This document shows, in pieces, positions 21,066 to 32,654 of a stretch of DNA of 64,000 nt; positions within the stretch are counted from its first letter, which is position 1, and each line of letters begins with the position of its first letter. The position numbers and the translations under genes are program-made. The notes under the pieces were generated by a model. It ran no database searches. It saw only the letters and a program-made list of their open reading frames with translations, and was not told where the DNA came from. The stretch is from assembly GCA_033063855.1 (NCBI GenBank), contig CP093831.1:16182001-16246000 (forward strand). The letters run 5' to 3'. This DNA comes from Smittia aterrima (lineage: Eukaryota; Arthropoda; Insecta; Diptera; Chironomidae).

Positions 21066-21727
21066 GATTTCAGCGATAAATGCTGATTCACGCTTTTTCC
21101 TTCATTCCAATGTATTTATTAATAAAAAATAAATTATTCAAACATTTAATGAGAGTTTCGCTCACTTACGAAAATTCATTTTCATTCTCAACAGAAAATC
21201 GCATTGAAAGAGTTTTCAGAAAATCGCTGACTAAGATGGGAAGAAGGAGTTTCATTAAACGCGGCAAGCGATCTGTCATATTCTCTTTCATAACCTTTCA
21301 CTCTCACATCGCGATTCCTTATCACACACAAGCCCGCAGCTGAAAACTCACTCAGAGAGCGAAGCAAAATCACGAGAAAAACTTTTGTGTATCGACTTGT
21401 ATCTCTATTTACATTTCATTTAGTTGATTTTTCGAAGACATTTTGGTCATTTCGCCTTGCGCTCGCGAGTGAAAGTCGGTTTATTTTGTTTCGCGAATAT
21501 TACAGACTCACATCTTGAAGCTTAGCCCGCGTTACAATCCGCGTCGAGATATTTTTAAATACAATTCTTTCCCGTTCCGTGAAGTTTCGTTCGTGAATCA
21601 TTTCGTGTCGCGCTATTTCGCGTTGTAAAACTCGGTCTTATCGAATCGGTCGATAACTTTATCGCGTTCGCGTGTTAGTGCCAACCCTTTCAATCATAAA
21701 AGTGATAACAAAAGACTAAGTCATATC
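21066..21727. other. Calpain promoter and 5' leader region
   Basis: From about 21440 the DNA becomes CpG-rich relative to its surroundings (several GCGCTCGCG and TTTCGCG motifs), consistent with a TATA-less promoter and leader for calpain. It includes a CGATA inverted repeat at 21638-21656. Open frames here are short and unconvincing. Confidence 0.45.
21638..21656. promoter_or_regulatory. CGATA inverted repeat, DREF/BEAF-like
   Basis: TTATCGA, five bases, then TCGATAA form a perfect 7-bp inverted repeat. CGATA pairs are the core of DRE (DREF) and BEAF-32 sites at insect housekeeping promoters; assigning it here is inference. TTATCGCG follows a few bases later. Confidence 0.4.
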
Positions 21728-24700
21728 ATGTGGTCGTTTAATAATCAAAATCAAGATGCCAATCAGCAGAACTCAAACCTTGGATGGAATGTAAATAACG
21801 CAAACGCAGCAGGAGGTGAGAGCTCAGAGTTCTGAGAGTTCTTCTGAACATATGTTTTACCTTTCTTCTTCTTGTTCGCCCTTCAAGCCTACCCCAATAC
21901 TGGTTCATCAAACTTTGGATGGAACTTAGGAGCTCCAGCTGCAGCTCCAATGCCAATGCCCGCAATGCCTCAGCCTTACGGTCAGCCAGCTGCATTATGG
22001 CCTGGGTCAAGTGATTATCAGGATTCAGCTCCTGGAATCGATGAAACGTTCTCAGCAAAAAACGCTGGCGCTCAGAGTTTCGCTCACTACATTGTCAAAT
22101 GGGTAAGTTAAATGTTATTGCCATCATGATTCATGTTGCGCTCTCACGCTCTTCGCTCTGCACTCATACATTGAAGAATCAAATCCAAAGGCGTACGGCG
22201 GGTTTTCTTCACAAAATCCATTTGAGATATTCGTAATCTCTGAATATCTGTGGTTCCTCTCTCGATTCGGAAAAAATACAAAAGCACCGCGAGTAGAAAA
22301 ATAACTTCGCTAAGTTATTTCTCATTGATTTTCTGCCTAAATCAGCAGAAACTTGATGTTTCCTCGTTCTCAAGACATTTTTATTACTGCGTCAAGTGAT
22401 ATTTTAATTAGTTTTCACGAATTCAATTGATTGTTGGTGAGTTTGTGGTCATTCGTAAGTTGTCGGTAAAACATCTTGAGTCGATTAAAGTTTGGTGCAA
22501 CACTAAATTGAAGAGTTTAATTTTTTTCTGATGATGTCATCGACTCTAATTTTACTGATGTTTGTTGTGTGACGATGTTTTCCTTCGCTTGCGCTTGGCT
22601 TTTTGATTCTTAGTTATTCGGAAGTATTGCGATTACGTAGCAAATCTTGATTCGTAACATTCCACTGATTCATTTCGAGTTGATGATGGAATAATTCATA
22701 AAACACTAATCATTGTTGCTCCATCATTGAAAGTCACGAGAATCTCAATCAGAGAATAGCTTTGATTGGCTTGCTGTGAGTAGTGGGAACGTGAAAATAA
22801 TTTTTGCAAAACTCGTCAATTAACAATTTAGATTCGAACGTAGCAGCACAAGCATCGCATCGCTAAACGATGGATCAGCTGCAGGTGAGGAGATCTAAAA
22901 TGAAAGAATGAGTGATGGTCACTTACGCCAATCAAATCTCGCTTTAGAGTTTCTTGAAAGGTGGTCTTGATGACATCGGCAAACAATTGCTAAACCAAGC
23001 CGGAGAAGCTGCCAAAGATTTCATCGGCAATGCCATTCAGGAGTTCCTAGCAGTGAAGAAGACTGCTAATGTGAAGCGAGTTCTTCCCGACATCTCACAT
23101 ATGAAAATTGTAAGTTCAACTCTTGTCGACGTTGAGTGAATGACTGAGTGATTTCGTCTGCGTCAAATTTCACACTGAAAAGCTCCACCTGATGATGACC
23201 TTCAGTGTTCTGTTAATTAAATGTGTCGAATAATTTTTGTCTCATGCTAATTCTAATTCTCTCGCCCGGGGATGAGAAACATTAAGCGTATTCATGTTGG
23301 GTGTGACAACCAACATATCTCCAGAGCTGAACTCCTTTTCGCAGTGATAATCAGGTGCGGCTCAGTCTTTGCTGGCATTAAGCCAATTAAGAATCCGAGA
23401 AGAAAAATCTCAAAGACACTATCGATCTTTATCAAATCGTGACCGAGTATTGTGTGTTGGCTCGAAGAAGTCGCGGCGGTAACTGACCCGCCTCACAAGA
23501 GACTATCGTCTCCACTTCAATTATGCATCTCATCGCACTAACGCCAACACCCCAGGGACTGGCACTTTTATTAGAGCTTCAAATGGGCAATAAAAATTTC
23601 CATTCTTAATTTCAAATCCTCAAGTTGTAAGCGCAACGGGATCGTTGTGCTGGTTGTATTGACTTGGATTCGTTATCAACAGCGATTTTTGTCAGTTTGA
23701 TTCCACTTGTTGAGTGGTGAAGAGCGTGGGACGAACAATGCCTCCATACCAAAGACGATTCACCTTTGACGGGCATCCCATCTTTCTCGTTAGATTTACA
23801 AATTGAATTTTAATAAATGTTAATTGGATTTTCTTTAACATTCGTTCTAGGTGGGAGAGCAAGCTAGTGGTCTGCGTGGACAACAAGATGTTCAAGACTT
23901 TTACGCTATTCGTCAACAATGTCTCGACTCAGGTTCTCTCTTCGAAGATCCTGATTTCCCAGCTAATGACAAAAGTTTACTCTTCTCGAGACGTGCTGAT
24001 CGTCGCTACGAATGGCTTCGTCCACATGAAATCTGTGACGATCCTCAATTCTTTGTTGAGGGCTATTCTCGTTTTGATGTTCAACAAGGCGAGTTGGGAG
24101 ATTGTTGGTTGCTTGCTGCAGCCGCAAATTTGACTCAGGACAACAAATTGTTCTTCCGAGTCGTTTGTGACGACAACAGCTTCGAAGAAAATTATGCGGG
24201 AATTTTCCATTTTCGGTAAGTGCTGATTTGACAAGTCCACTCCCTTCGCAATGCTAATTTGAGCCCTTCAATGTTTTTAGCTTTTGGCAATATGGAAAAT
24301 GGATTGACGTCGTTGTTGATGATCGATTACCAACATATCGTGGCGAGTTAATGTACATGCACTCGACGGAAAAGAACGAATTCTGGTCCGCACTCTTGGA
24401 AAAAGCTTACGCTAAGCTTCACTCGAGTTATGAAGCTCTCAAGGGAGGAACAACTTGCGAGGCACTCGAAGATTTCACTGGCGGAGTGACAGAAATGTAC
24501 GAGCTGAAAGAAGCTCCTTCGAATCTCTTCCACATTATTGAAAAGGGCTTTGATCGTCAGTCCATGATGGGTTGCTCTATTGAACCCGATCCCAACGTGA
24601 CTGAAGCAGAAACACCTCAAGGATTGATTCGTGGTCATGCCTACTCCATTACCAAGGCAGCCATGGTTGATATCGTAACTCCTAACACAACTGGAAAGAT

Positions 24701-26944
24701 TCCATTGCTTCGTTTGAGAAATCCCTGGGGAAACGAGGCAGAATGGAATGGACCATGGTCTGATAAGAGTCCTGAGTGGCGTTACATCCCTGACCACGCA
24801 AAGGAAGAGATTGGTTTGAACTTTGATCATGACGGAGAGTTCTGGATTAGTTATCGTGACTTCTTGAAGTATTTCGATCGCATGGAGATTTGTAATTTGT
24901 CGCCTGACTCGCTGAGCGAGGAACAGGAAAGTGGAAATAAGAAACGTTGGAACATGAACGTGTTCGAAGGAGAATGGGTCGCTGGAATGAGCGCTGGTGG
25001 TTGTCGTAATTATCTCGACTCTTTCCATCGTAATCCTCAGTACGTAATGACTATCGAAGAACCTGATGAGGATGACGACGATGGCAAATGTACTGTCGTT
25101 GTCGCTTTGATGCAAAAGAATCGAAGATCGCGACGTAACATGGGCATCGATTGTTTGACGATCGGTTTTGCTGTCTACAAATTGACAGATCGCGACTTAG
25201 CGCAGAAGCCTCAAAAGCTTAATTTCTTCAAGTATAACGCTTCAGTTGCTCGCTCGCCTGCGTTTATCAATTTGCGCGAAGTCAGTTGTCGATTCAAACT
25301 GCCACCGGGTCATTATTTGATTATTCCATCCACTTTTGAACCCAATGAAGAAGGCGAGTTCTTGATTCGTGTCTTCTCTGAAAGCAAAAACACCTTCGAG
25401 GAAAATGATGAAACCGTCGGGATTGGAAGCGTCGACAGCAGAGTAAGTTGCGCATGCCCAGCAAAATAATCATTTTCTAATGAAACATTTTTGTTCTACA
25501 GATTGCTGATGACCTTCCTGACATTCGCCAGCCCACTCCACAACGATCGGCTATCGAGCAACTGTTCTTAGACGTTGCCGGGCCTGAACAAGAGATCGGA
25601 TGGGCTGGTTTGAAGAAAATCCTCGATCATTCGATGCGCGATGGTGAGTGATGTCTGCGAGTTTCTTCTTCGTCCCCTTAAAAATCGCCTGTCGTACCCA
25701 GTCCCCATTAATCACAACTTTCTTAGTTTTAAGTATTAAATTATTAGTTCGACAGGGTTAAAACTGTGCAAGTTTTGTCGCATTCGTGTGTCATGTTAAG
25801 TCTTTGTGCATGTATTGTAAAAAAGCTTGAACTATTAATCCATTGGACAGTTTTAAACATTTTCAAGATTTGAGAGATTGCATTGGCAACTTTATCTCTT
25901 GAAATTGACTCACAATTAATTTTAATTTAGCTTAGTTTTAAGTTTTTTCAGATCGTTGATTTATTGAAAAACCTTTTTTTATGATTTCCTCGATGAAATG
26001 AACTTTTTTCCTTTTATTTTTGAAATCCCCAAACGATTTGAAGTAAACACCAACCCGAAAAAAAATCCCATAAAATATCATTTTAGAATTAGTGAATCGC
26101 TCGGATCCGATCACTGCGTCAAATGGCTATCAATCGCACGCAGAACCAGACATGAACGGCACGAGAAATGATGAGGGTGGAGGAGATTTATTGTCGTTAA
26201 TTTGCGCTGCTTTGTGCAAAAACGCGATCCAGTCCGACGGGGCTAATAATAACATTAATAGCAATTCTCAACCATTGATGACGCCAGTGCAAAATGGTGA
26301 GCAAATTGCGGATTCCACAAGTGGATGCAGTTGGTTGGTTTTTGATTGTATCCGACGCTTTAATACCTCATCGCTTTTATATGGATCGTTTGATTTCTTT
26401 ATTTAAACCCTGTTTGCTCTGGAATGACCTTTCCCTTTGATTCTAATTTCCTTCTTCTCTTTTTCTCTTCAACAGTTTCAGAATCTCATGGATTCTCGAA
26501 GGACATTTGTCGTTCAATGGTTGCTATGCTCGACACTGATCACTCAGGTATGTTGGGGCTTGAGGAATTCAAAGTTCTGCTGAATGACATTGCGAAGTGG
26601 AAGGTAAGAAGATTGAAGCTCATTGCAATGAATAAATCAGACTAAACATTATCATTCGTTAGGCGGTTTTCAAGCTTTACGATCAAGATCGTACAAACAA
26701 GCTGAGCTCTTATCAACTTCGTGACGCACTCGCCTCCGCTGGTTATCATTTGAATAACCACATTCTCAACTCATTGGTGTATCGTTACGGGTCTGCAGAC
26801 AAGACAATCGCATTTGATGACTTTATTATGTGCGCCGTTAAGGTAAAGACAATGATCCAACACTTTAAGGAAAAGGATTACAACAACACGAACACTGCGA
26901 CGTTTACGATGGACGAATGGATTACCAAATCTCTCTATTCATAA
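21728..26944 (+). CDS. CalpA: Calpain A, Ca2+-dependent cysteine protease
   Basis: Exons 21728-21815, 21888-22102, 22948-23109, 23851-24215, 24281-25442, 25502-25643, 26087-26296, 26476-26603 and 26663-26944 give 917 residues. A 15-nt alternative start exon (22870-22884, MDQLQ) gives 821. Cytosolic limited-proteolysis enzyme. The catalytic triad is present: Cys in GELGDCWLLAAA (about residue 240), His in GLIRGHAYSI, Asn in RLRNPWGNEAEW. Next come a C2-like domain with an acidic loop (EEPDEDDDDGK) and a penta-EF-hand domain (DTDHSGMLGLEEF, YDQDRTNKLSSYQL). The insertion before the EF hands, with hydrophobic DLLSLICAALC, is the mark of insect CalpA. The N terminus is Gly/Asn/Trp- and Ala/Pro-rich. 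All 5' exons end in phase 0, allowing alternative combinations. Introns at 22103-22947, 23110-23850 and 25644-26086 are the only long ones. Confidence 0.92.
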
Positions 26945-27589
26945 GCTGTGCAGCTATCTACTTATTCACATTTTGCATTTCGTTGATACCATGGCGTAAA
27001 GGAGCTCAAGAATCTCCTGTTAAGAGAAAAACTCAAAATTGAGCTTCATTTGATCAAAAATTTAATTTCGCTTCAATGGTTGTTCGTCTTCCCTCAAGTT
27101 GTTGATCTTAATGTTTAAAATTGTCCATTGAAACTTGCACAAGAAAAATCTTATTGTCAAACAGAACTTACTCGAAACTTTTAACACAAATCTCAGAGTC
27201 CTCTTGACTACTGTAATTGCTTATCGAAACTATGCTTAATCTTTATGGAAAGTTATGATTAAAAGACGCAGGAAATGCCGAATCTGAATAAAAATCTAAT
27301 TGTGCCTAACACAACGCAGATCTGACTTGAATTCTTTTTTAATTCCATAAAAAGAATTGGGAAAAGATTTCAAGTTGAGTTTGCAATGTGACGAAGAAAA
27401 TCAGAAACCAAACTACCATAAAATTCTATTTAATAAATTTGCGTAAATATTTTTCTGTAACATTTTCTGTCATTGAAGTAGAAGGAGGAGAAATCTTTTA
27501 ACACAAGTTCAATGAATAATAAAATATATTTTTCGTGCTGAAAAATTCAAGACTTTTAACTCAAATTATTTCTTTCGTGTTTTGAAAAA
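26945..27589. other. Convergent 3' flanks of calpain and the zinc-finger gene
   Basis: Non-coding AT-rich DNA between two convergent genes. AATAAA at 27288-27293 on the plus strand could end the calpain mRNA. No other feature. Confidence 0.35.
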
Positions 27590-29240
27590 TTACTTTATTG
27601 AATCTAATTGAATTTCTTTCTTCAAGTGCAATCGTGCAGTGTGATGTCGGTAATTTTGTATGCTGATAGAATATTTTGTCGAATTGAGTCTAACTTGAGC
27701 GCTACACAACAAGCACTTGACACTTGCACTGATTTTTTGCCTAACTGGGTCGTAATTCGCGCAAACATGACTTTTCTCGATTTTGCCGTGAACTTCGTTG
27801 TTGTACAAATTATAAACTTGCGCAATGTGCATGTTACAATCTTTCACTACTTTTTCAACGATTCGAATTAAACGTTGAACATCACTGTATTTAATTGAGG
27901 GATTTGCATCGTTGTCTGATGAGTCTTCACGACATTCCTCCTCTGTCTTCAAAAGTTCCTTCGGAAATTGTTGATTGGAAGGCTCGCCAACAATAGTTTC
28001 AGAAGTTTCTATCACAATTGATGACGTTGATGCCTGCTCAACTTTTTGATTTTTCATATGAACTCGTTTTAAGTGTTTCTTGTAATTTACACAGTTGACA
28101 GAAAACTTTGTGCCGCCTAATTTGACTTTTCGGCCACACAAAACGCAATTGATACTTGCGATGATGTGATCAAGCGCTGGATCAAAATCTGGACAGACAT
28201 GAGTTTTGTTGAATTGCTCGTGACAATTTTCAACACACAAAAGGTAATTATTGCAATTATTCACGACTTTCTCAACAATTGCATCCAAACGATTTGAATT
28301 GAACTCGCTTTTCACTTTAATCTGTGTTTTGTTTTGAGAATCAATCTCTTCATCAATCAACTCCTCATTCTTCGTTTTTCTTGGTGTTTTGTGAGGAGGA
28401 ACATCAATTTCGTCGTCAGAAAGGTCTTCGTTGTTGTCTTCTTCGTAGAATAAATTATCGAGATATTCTTCCTTTGCCTCGATGAAAGCAGTGTTGTCGA
28501 TGTAGTAAGTTGCACTCGCTTCTGCTGGCTCAATTTTCATTCGTTTGGGTTTTCTACAAAAAAAAATCAGTTTTAAAATATTTGGTTTAATTCAGTTTTT
28601 GTTACCTCTTTTGCACTACAACTGATCCATCATTGATTGTCGCGTCCTTCTTCATGTGAAGTCGTTGCATGTGAACCATTAAGTTGTGACAACTTACAGT
28701 ATATTTTGTTGAGTTTAACTTCATTGTAGAACCACATACGACACACTCAACTTTTGCCACGAAGATTTCCTTTATCGGATCAATTTCTCCGTGTACGTGG
28801 CTTTCGTTAAAATTTCCTTCGAAGTCTTCAAGTCCAGAAAGGAGTTTGTTGCAGTCATTCAGAATTTTCGCAATGATTCGACTTTGCCGTTCAGCTTCAT
28901 TTCCCTTTTTCATTTCATTCATAAACTTTCTCTTCTTTTCCATCGAAGCGAGTGCTGCTCCTTGTAGCTTCAATAATTTTTTCTTTTCCAAAGGACGAAA
29001 CTTGAATTCGTTAACAATCGAAGCATCTGATCCTAAATATTTTGCTCTGACTTTTCTCGATGAGAAGTCAACTCTAGAGCTGAACTCATCGTCACGAACA
29101 CTTCTCTCTATATCGGAAATCATTCCTTCATCAAAAGTGTGAAGATCATTTAAGAAATTTATTCCATAAAGCTCCAACAAGTTTGTTACTGTATCTGGTA
29201 TCAAATGCTTCTTCAAAAACTGCTTAAGCTTGGAATCCAT
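27590..29240 (-). CDS. Protein with three repeated C2-H2 finger modules
   Basis: Two exons, 28606-29240 and 27590-28553, give 532 residues. Three copies of one ~90-residue module occur, with the Cys pair near residues 166, 351 and 495. Each has a helix with a Cys-Asn core (ILNDCNKLL, VVNNCNNYL, VVKDCNMHI), then SHV/THV..DP, then C-x2-C, then a (K/R)L..TK(Y/F)(S/T)(V/I) strand and H-x4-H (HMQRLH, HLKRVH, HTARLH). This resembles a BED-type or divergent C2H2 finger, so DNA binding in the nucleus is plausible. The N-terminal ~50 residues (LIPDTVTNLLELYGI..) could be a small helical SAM-like domain. Acidic linkers and basic PHKTPRKTK-type stretches separate the modules. I do not recognise a named family; it may be lineage-specific. 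Confidence 0.85.
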
Positions 29241-30493
29241 CTTTGAAATCGTTTGATTATCTCGAAATCTTTTAAACTTTGTACTGTTTGTTTACAAATT
29301 GGCTGCGTTCATGAATTTGTACATCAAAATTCCGTTAAACTCGAAATCTTCTGTTGTATGGTTTTAAACGCATACTATCAAACATAATCCTAATTCAACT
29401 AACACAAGAATAAATAAATCTCAGCTTAATTGATGATGATTTCAAGATAAAAAATCACTTATAGAGCAAAGAATCTAAAAGTATTCGACAAGCCAATTTG
29501 AGCCTTCTGGATTCAAAGGAGAAGACTGAAATTGTCTTGTCGTTCGAAGTTATATTTCGTTCCAATTTTATTGGAAACGCTCTACTCGCGGAAACTTCTT
29601 AAAGAAAATTAAATTTTATGGAATAAAGTTAAAGTTTCATAGGCAACTTCTTGTGACGCTCGCTCAAAACGATTTTCTTTTACATACGTCACCTTAAAAC
29701 ATTTTTAAGACTCAAAGAAAAATTGCAAATTACAAAATTGAAGAGAATATTTTCAAAAGATGAATCTGAAAATTAAAGTGAAAATGTTTTCAAAACAAAT
29801 ATAATTCTATTTCTGCTTTCTTTTATTGATATTTCATCCTTCACAAGCGCTTCATGTCAACGGCGACTTTCCAGTTTGTGAAGTCTGGCCGAAGCTTTAC
29901 GATTTTCCACTCGAAGGAGAAAAAGCTGTCGCCGCAAAGCTTTTGAATTCATAATTTTCTAGCACATTTTTCTATTCACATCGATAATAAACCACGATTT
30001 TTTGAACTCTTCTTGCTATCAGTAAATTTTTATGCCATTTTTTGTGGGTAAAGTTCATTTATACAATTCATCAAGGCACACCTCAATTCTTGTTCATAAC
30101 GCAAAGCGATGAAAAGGTTGATTTTCAATTGGAGCCGAGTGGAAAACATTCATAAATTATCAGTTGAGATTTTACTTGCTCTTGATTAATTTCCCAGGTT
30201 GAGTTCGTAGCTTCGTTGAAAAACAAACTTAAAAATGAAAAAATAATTTTAATTTCATAAATCTTTATTAATATATTTTGCTTCTTTTTCTGCACTACAA
30301 CTTATTGGTAAAAATAATTAAGTAAAACTTATAAAAGAATAATTTTGAGAAACTTAAGGCACAGAAAAAACTTAATTTGTTCTAATTTTTCTTTTATCCT
30401 TGACGCAAGTTTGAATGGCAAAAAATGATACAAGTAATATTTACACGAGAAGCTCGATTCCGCGAATTGCGCGGTCGTGCGTGTGCACTAAAA
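29241..30493. other. Intergenic region
   Basis: No gene is supported. The sequence is AT-rich with a short GC-richer stretch around 30450-30490 (CGCGAATTGCGCGGTCGTGC) just before a TATA motif, probably promoter-proximal DNA of the small transcript downstream. Confidence 0.3.
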
Positions 30494-30499
30494 TATAAA
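30494..30499 (+). promoter_or_regulatory. TATA box of a small putative gene
   Basis: TATAAA within AAAATATAAAGTCACTGG, about 110 nt upstream of a short signal-peptide-like exon. Confidence 0.4.
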
Positions 30500-30608
30500 G
30501 TCACTGGGCGCAAGTTTAGTCGAATTCGAAGTTTCCAAATCGATTTGCTTATCAACTTCTAAGTTTACAACTATCACACAATTATAACTGAAACATTTCT
30601 TCCTTAAA

Positions 30609-30899
30609 ATGAAACTGGCGCGATTAATCTTTCTTTCTTTCATACAAATCCATTTAATGGTGAGTCGAGTTTAAGTATCTACACCAACTTGATTCATTCG
30701 AAGTTTTCTTAAAATATAATTTTTACTGGGAGAAGCACATTCGCCATCCTCATCATCGATCAGCGATTGTTACTTAATTTATAAATATTTCCCAATCTCC
30801 AATTGATAAATTTCTCTTTCGCTGCAGATTTCGTCTGGTTGCGTCGTCTTGTGTAAATTAAATAAACTTTTTTTTGGAACAAACGTGAAATTATTTTAA
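30609..30899 (+). CDS. Possible spliced micropeptide, 40 residues
   Basis: Exon 1 (30609-30659) encodes MKLARLIFLSFIQIHLM, shaped like a signal peptide or membrane anchor, and ends at a strong GTGAGT donor. Exon 2 (30828-30899) follows TTTCGCTGCAG in phase 0 and encodes ISSGCVVLCKLNKLFFGTNV and three more residues before TAA. A TATA box upstream and AATAAA at about 31011-31016 complete a transcription unit. Evidence is layout only. It could be a non-coding RNA whose short frame is accidental. Confidence 0.35.
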
Positions 30900-31029
30900 A
30901 AAAATCGACTAAAATTGTGTAACATGGAATTGGTAACGACTTGAATGGTGATTTATGTTAATAACGTTTGTCATCGACTATTGGAAGTAACTATATGTAA
31001 ATTGAGTTTGTAATAAAATTATCATTAAA

Positions 31030-32654
31030 TATTTTCAAGGGAAGAAAAACAAACTTTTCGTGTTTATTAGAGACGTAAAAGCTCTTGGCAGACATTTGAT
31101 CAATCGTATATAGAAAATTCGGAAGTGGATTGGGAAGCTTTTTTTGTTTTATTTTTTTTCGGAAGATTCACATGTGTAGTCAAATCAACAAACTAAAGGA
31201 AAAAGTCGTCGGCAAAAATCCTTTCGGCGAACGAACATTTGTTTGATCAATGTTTGATTTCAGTGAAGGGAAAAGTATCGGAAAAGAAGCATGTGCATGA
31301 ACATGGAAATGTAAATAGGCGTGTGAACAAAAGCTCAACTAAAGAAGACTGGAAAAACAAATAGAAGTCGAAAGTTTGACGAGGAGAATTGTAAAGTTTT
31401 CACTTTTACTTCTTGTTTTCGTATACGAAACAATTCTAAGCTTAGTTGTGAGTGTATACGATTGTGTTCATTGTCTAAAATTCTATGAAGCTTGCAGACC
31501 AAGCTTTGCTAAGAGAATGACTGCCTAAGTGTCGACACAAGTTTTCTGTATCAACATGAATCTCTTCCATAAATCGTGAGTTTAGTTATGTGAGGTAGCG
31601 TTTAGAGAGTTTCTGTCTGTCCAGTCCAGAAATCGTCATTTTATTGCCTTTTCGTAAAAAATAAAAATATTTTCTTCTTACCAACTACGCGCTAACTTCT
31701 ACTTCAAATAATAAAATATTCAAAATGTTGCTGAGGTATTTTCATTTCATCAAAGAGTTTTCTGAGTATGCAAATATATTTTCTTGTTGATACTGTAAAG
31801 TTTCTCCGAGGTAATTCAAGACTGAGTTAGAGCTTTTCCCGAAAGCTTTTCATCTTTTCTTCTTTTTTTTGTGAGGTATTTCTTGCATTCATTGGCTGAG
31901 GTAGATCATGGAATCTGATTGCATCCTGTTCGAGTTAAAATCATGTAAAAATGCTCAGTATTGCTCATTTGTTCAAAGATCATCGCTTAAGCTTAATTTT
32001 CTTATGGCGACCGAATCCATCGCTCGCTCTGTTTTAAAACTTGATGGCACACGTAATTTCTTTTTCTCAATAATTTCTCCACTTACTTGTTACGCGAATT
32101 ATTGTTTAAGGGATTGGGTAATGAGTTAAATATTTAATTAGGATTCTTCCATCTCCTTGTTTTTATGGCTACTTGTATCGTCTTTGATCATCTAAAATGC
32201 TTTACACTTAAAAACAACTCTAATTAGTTCTCAATAATCGTTTTTTTCCTTCATTATCGGTCTCAACGATTGAATTGGTATCTTTCACTTCTTCTTGATG
32301 TAAAGCAATAAAGTTGTGCAGCTACACGACGTATACGAGCTAGTATACAAATTTTCAACGTTTTCAAGGCGGTTTCTCATTTCTAATTAAAATATTCTTC
32401 AAAATAGACTCTGTCCGAGTCGAACGTAAAAGTTTTTGTGTAAAATTTCGTATAACTCTAGTTACTGTCATTCCTTTCGGCTAAGTATGGCGCACAGCAC
32501 ACACGCAATTTTTTAATGTTCTTTCTTTGTGTCAATGAGGAGAGATTTGAAAAAGCAATTTTGTGATATTTTTTGTACTTTCTGGTTGCCGAAACGAAGG
32601 AAACTTTTAAACTATGACACTGGGAGGGAGGGAGGAGAATATTTGTTGCTAGAT
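31030..32654. other. Probable 3' untranslated region of the abrupt-like gene
   Basis: No coding exon is supported; an ORF at 31908-32129 (plus) looks random. Minus-strand polyadenylation motifs (TTTATT on the plus strand) occur near 31147, which would give the long 3' UTR usual for BTB developmental regulators. Confidence 0.35.

Noticed and set aside
24348..25115. 255-residue open frame antisense to calpain
   Set aside because: It lies wholly opposite the calpain protease and C2-like exon, whose sense frame has clear family motifs. It is a shadow of codon bias.
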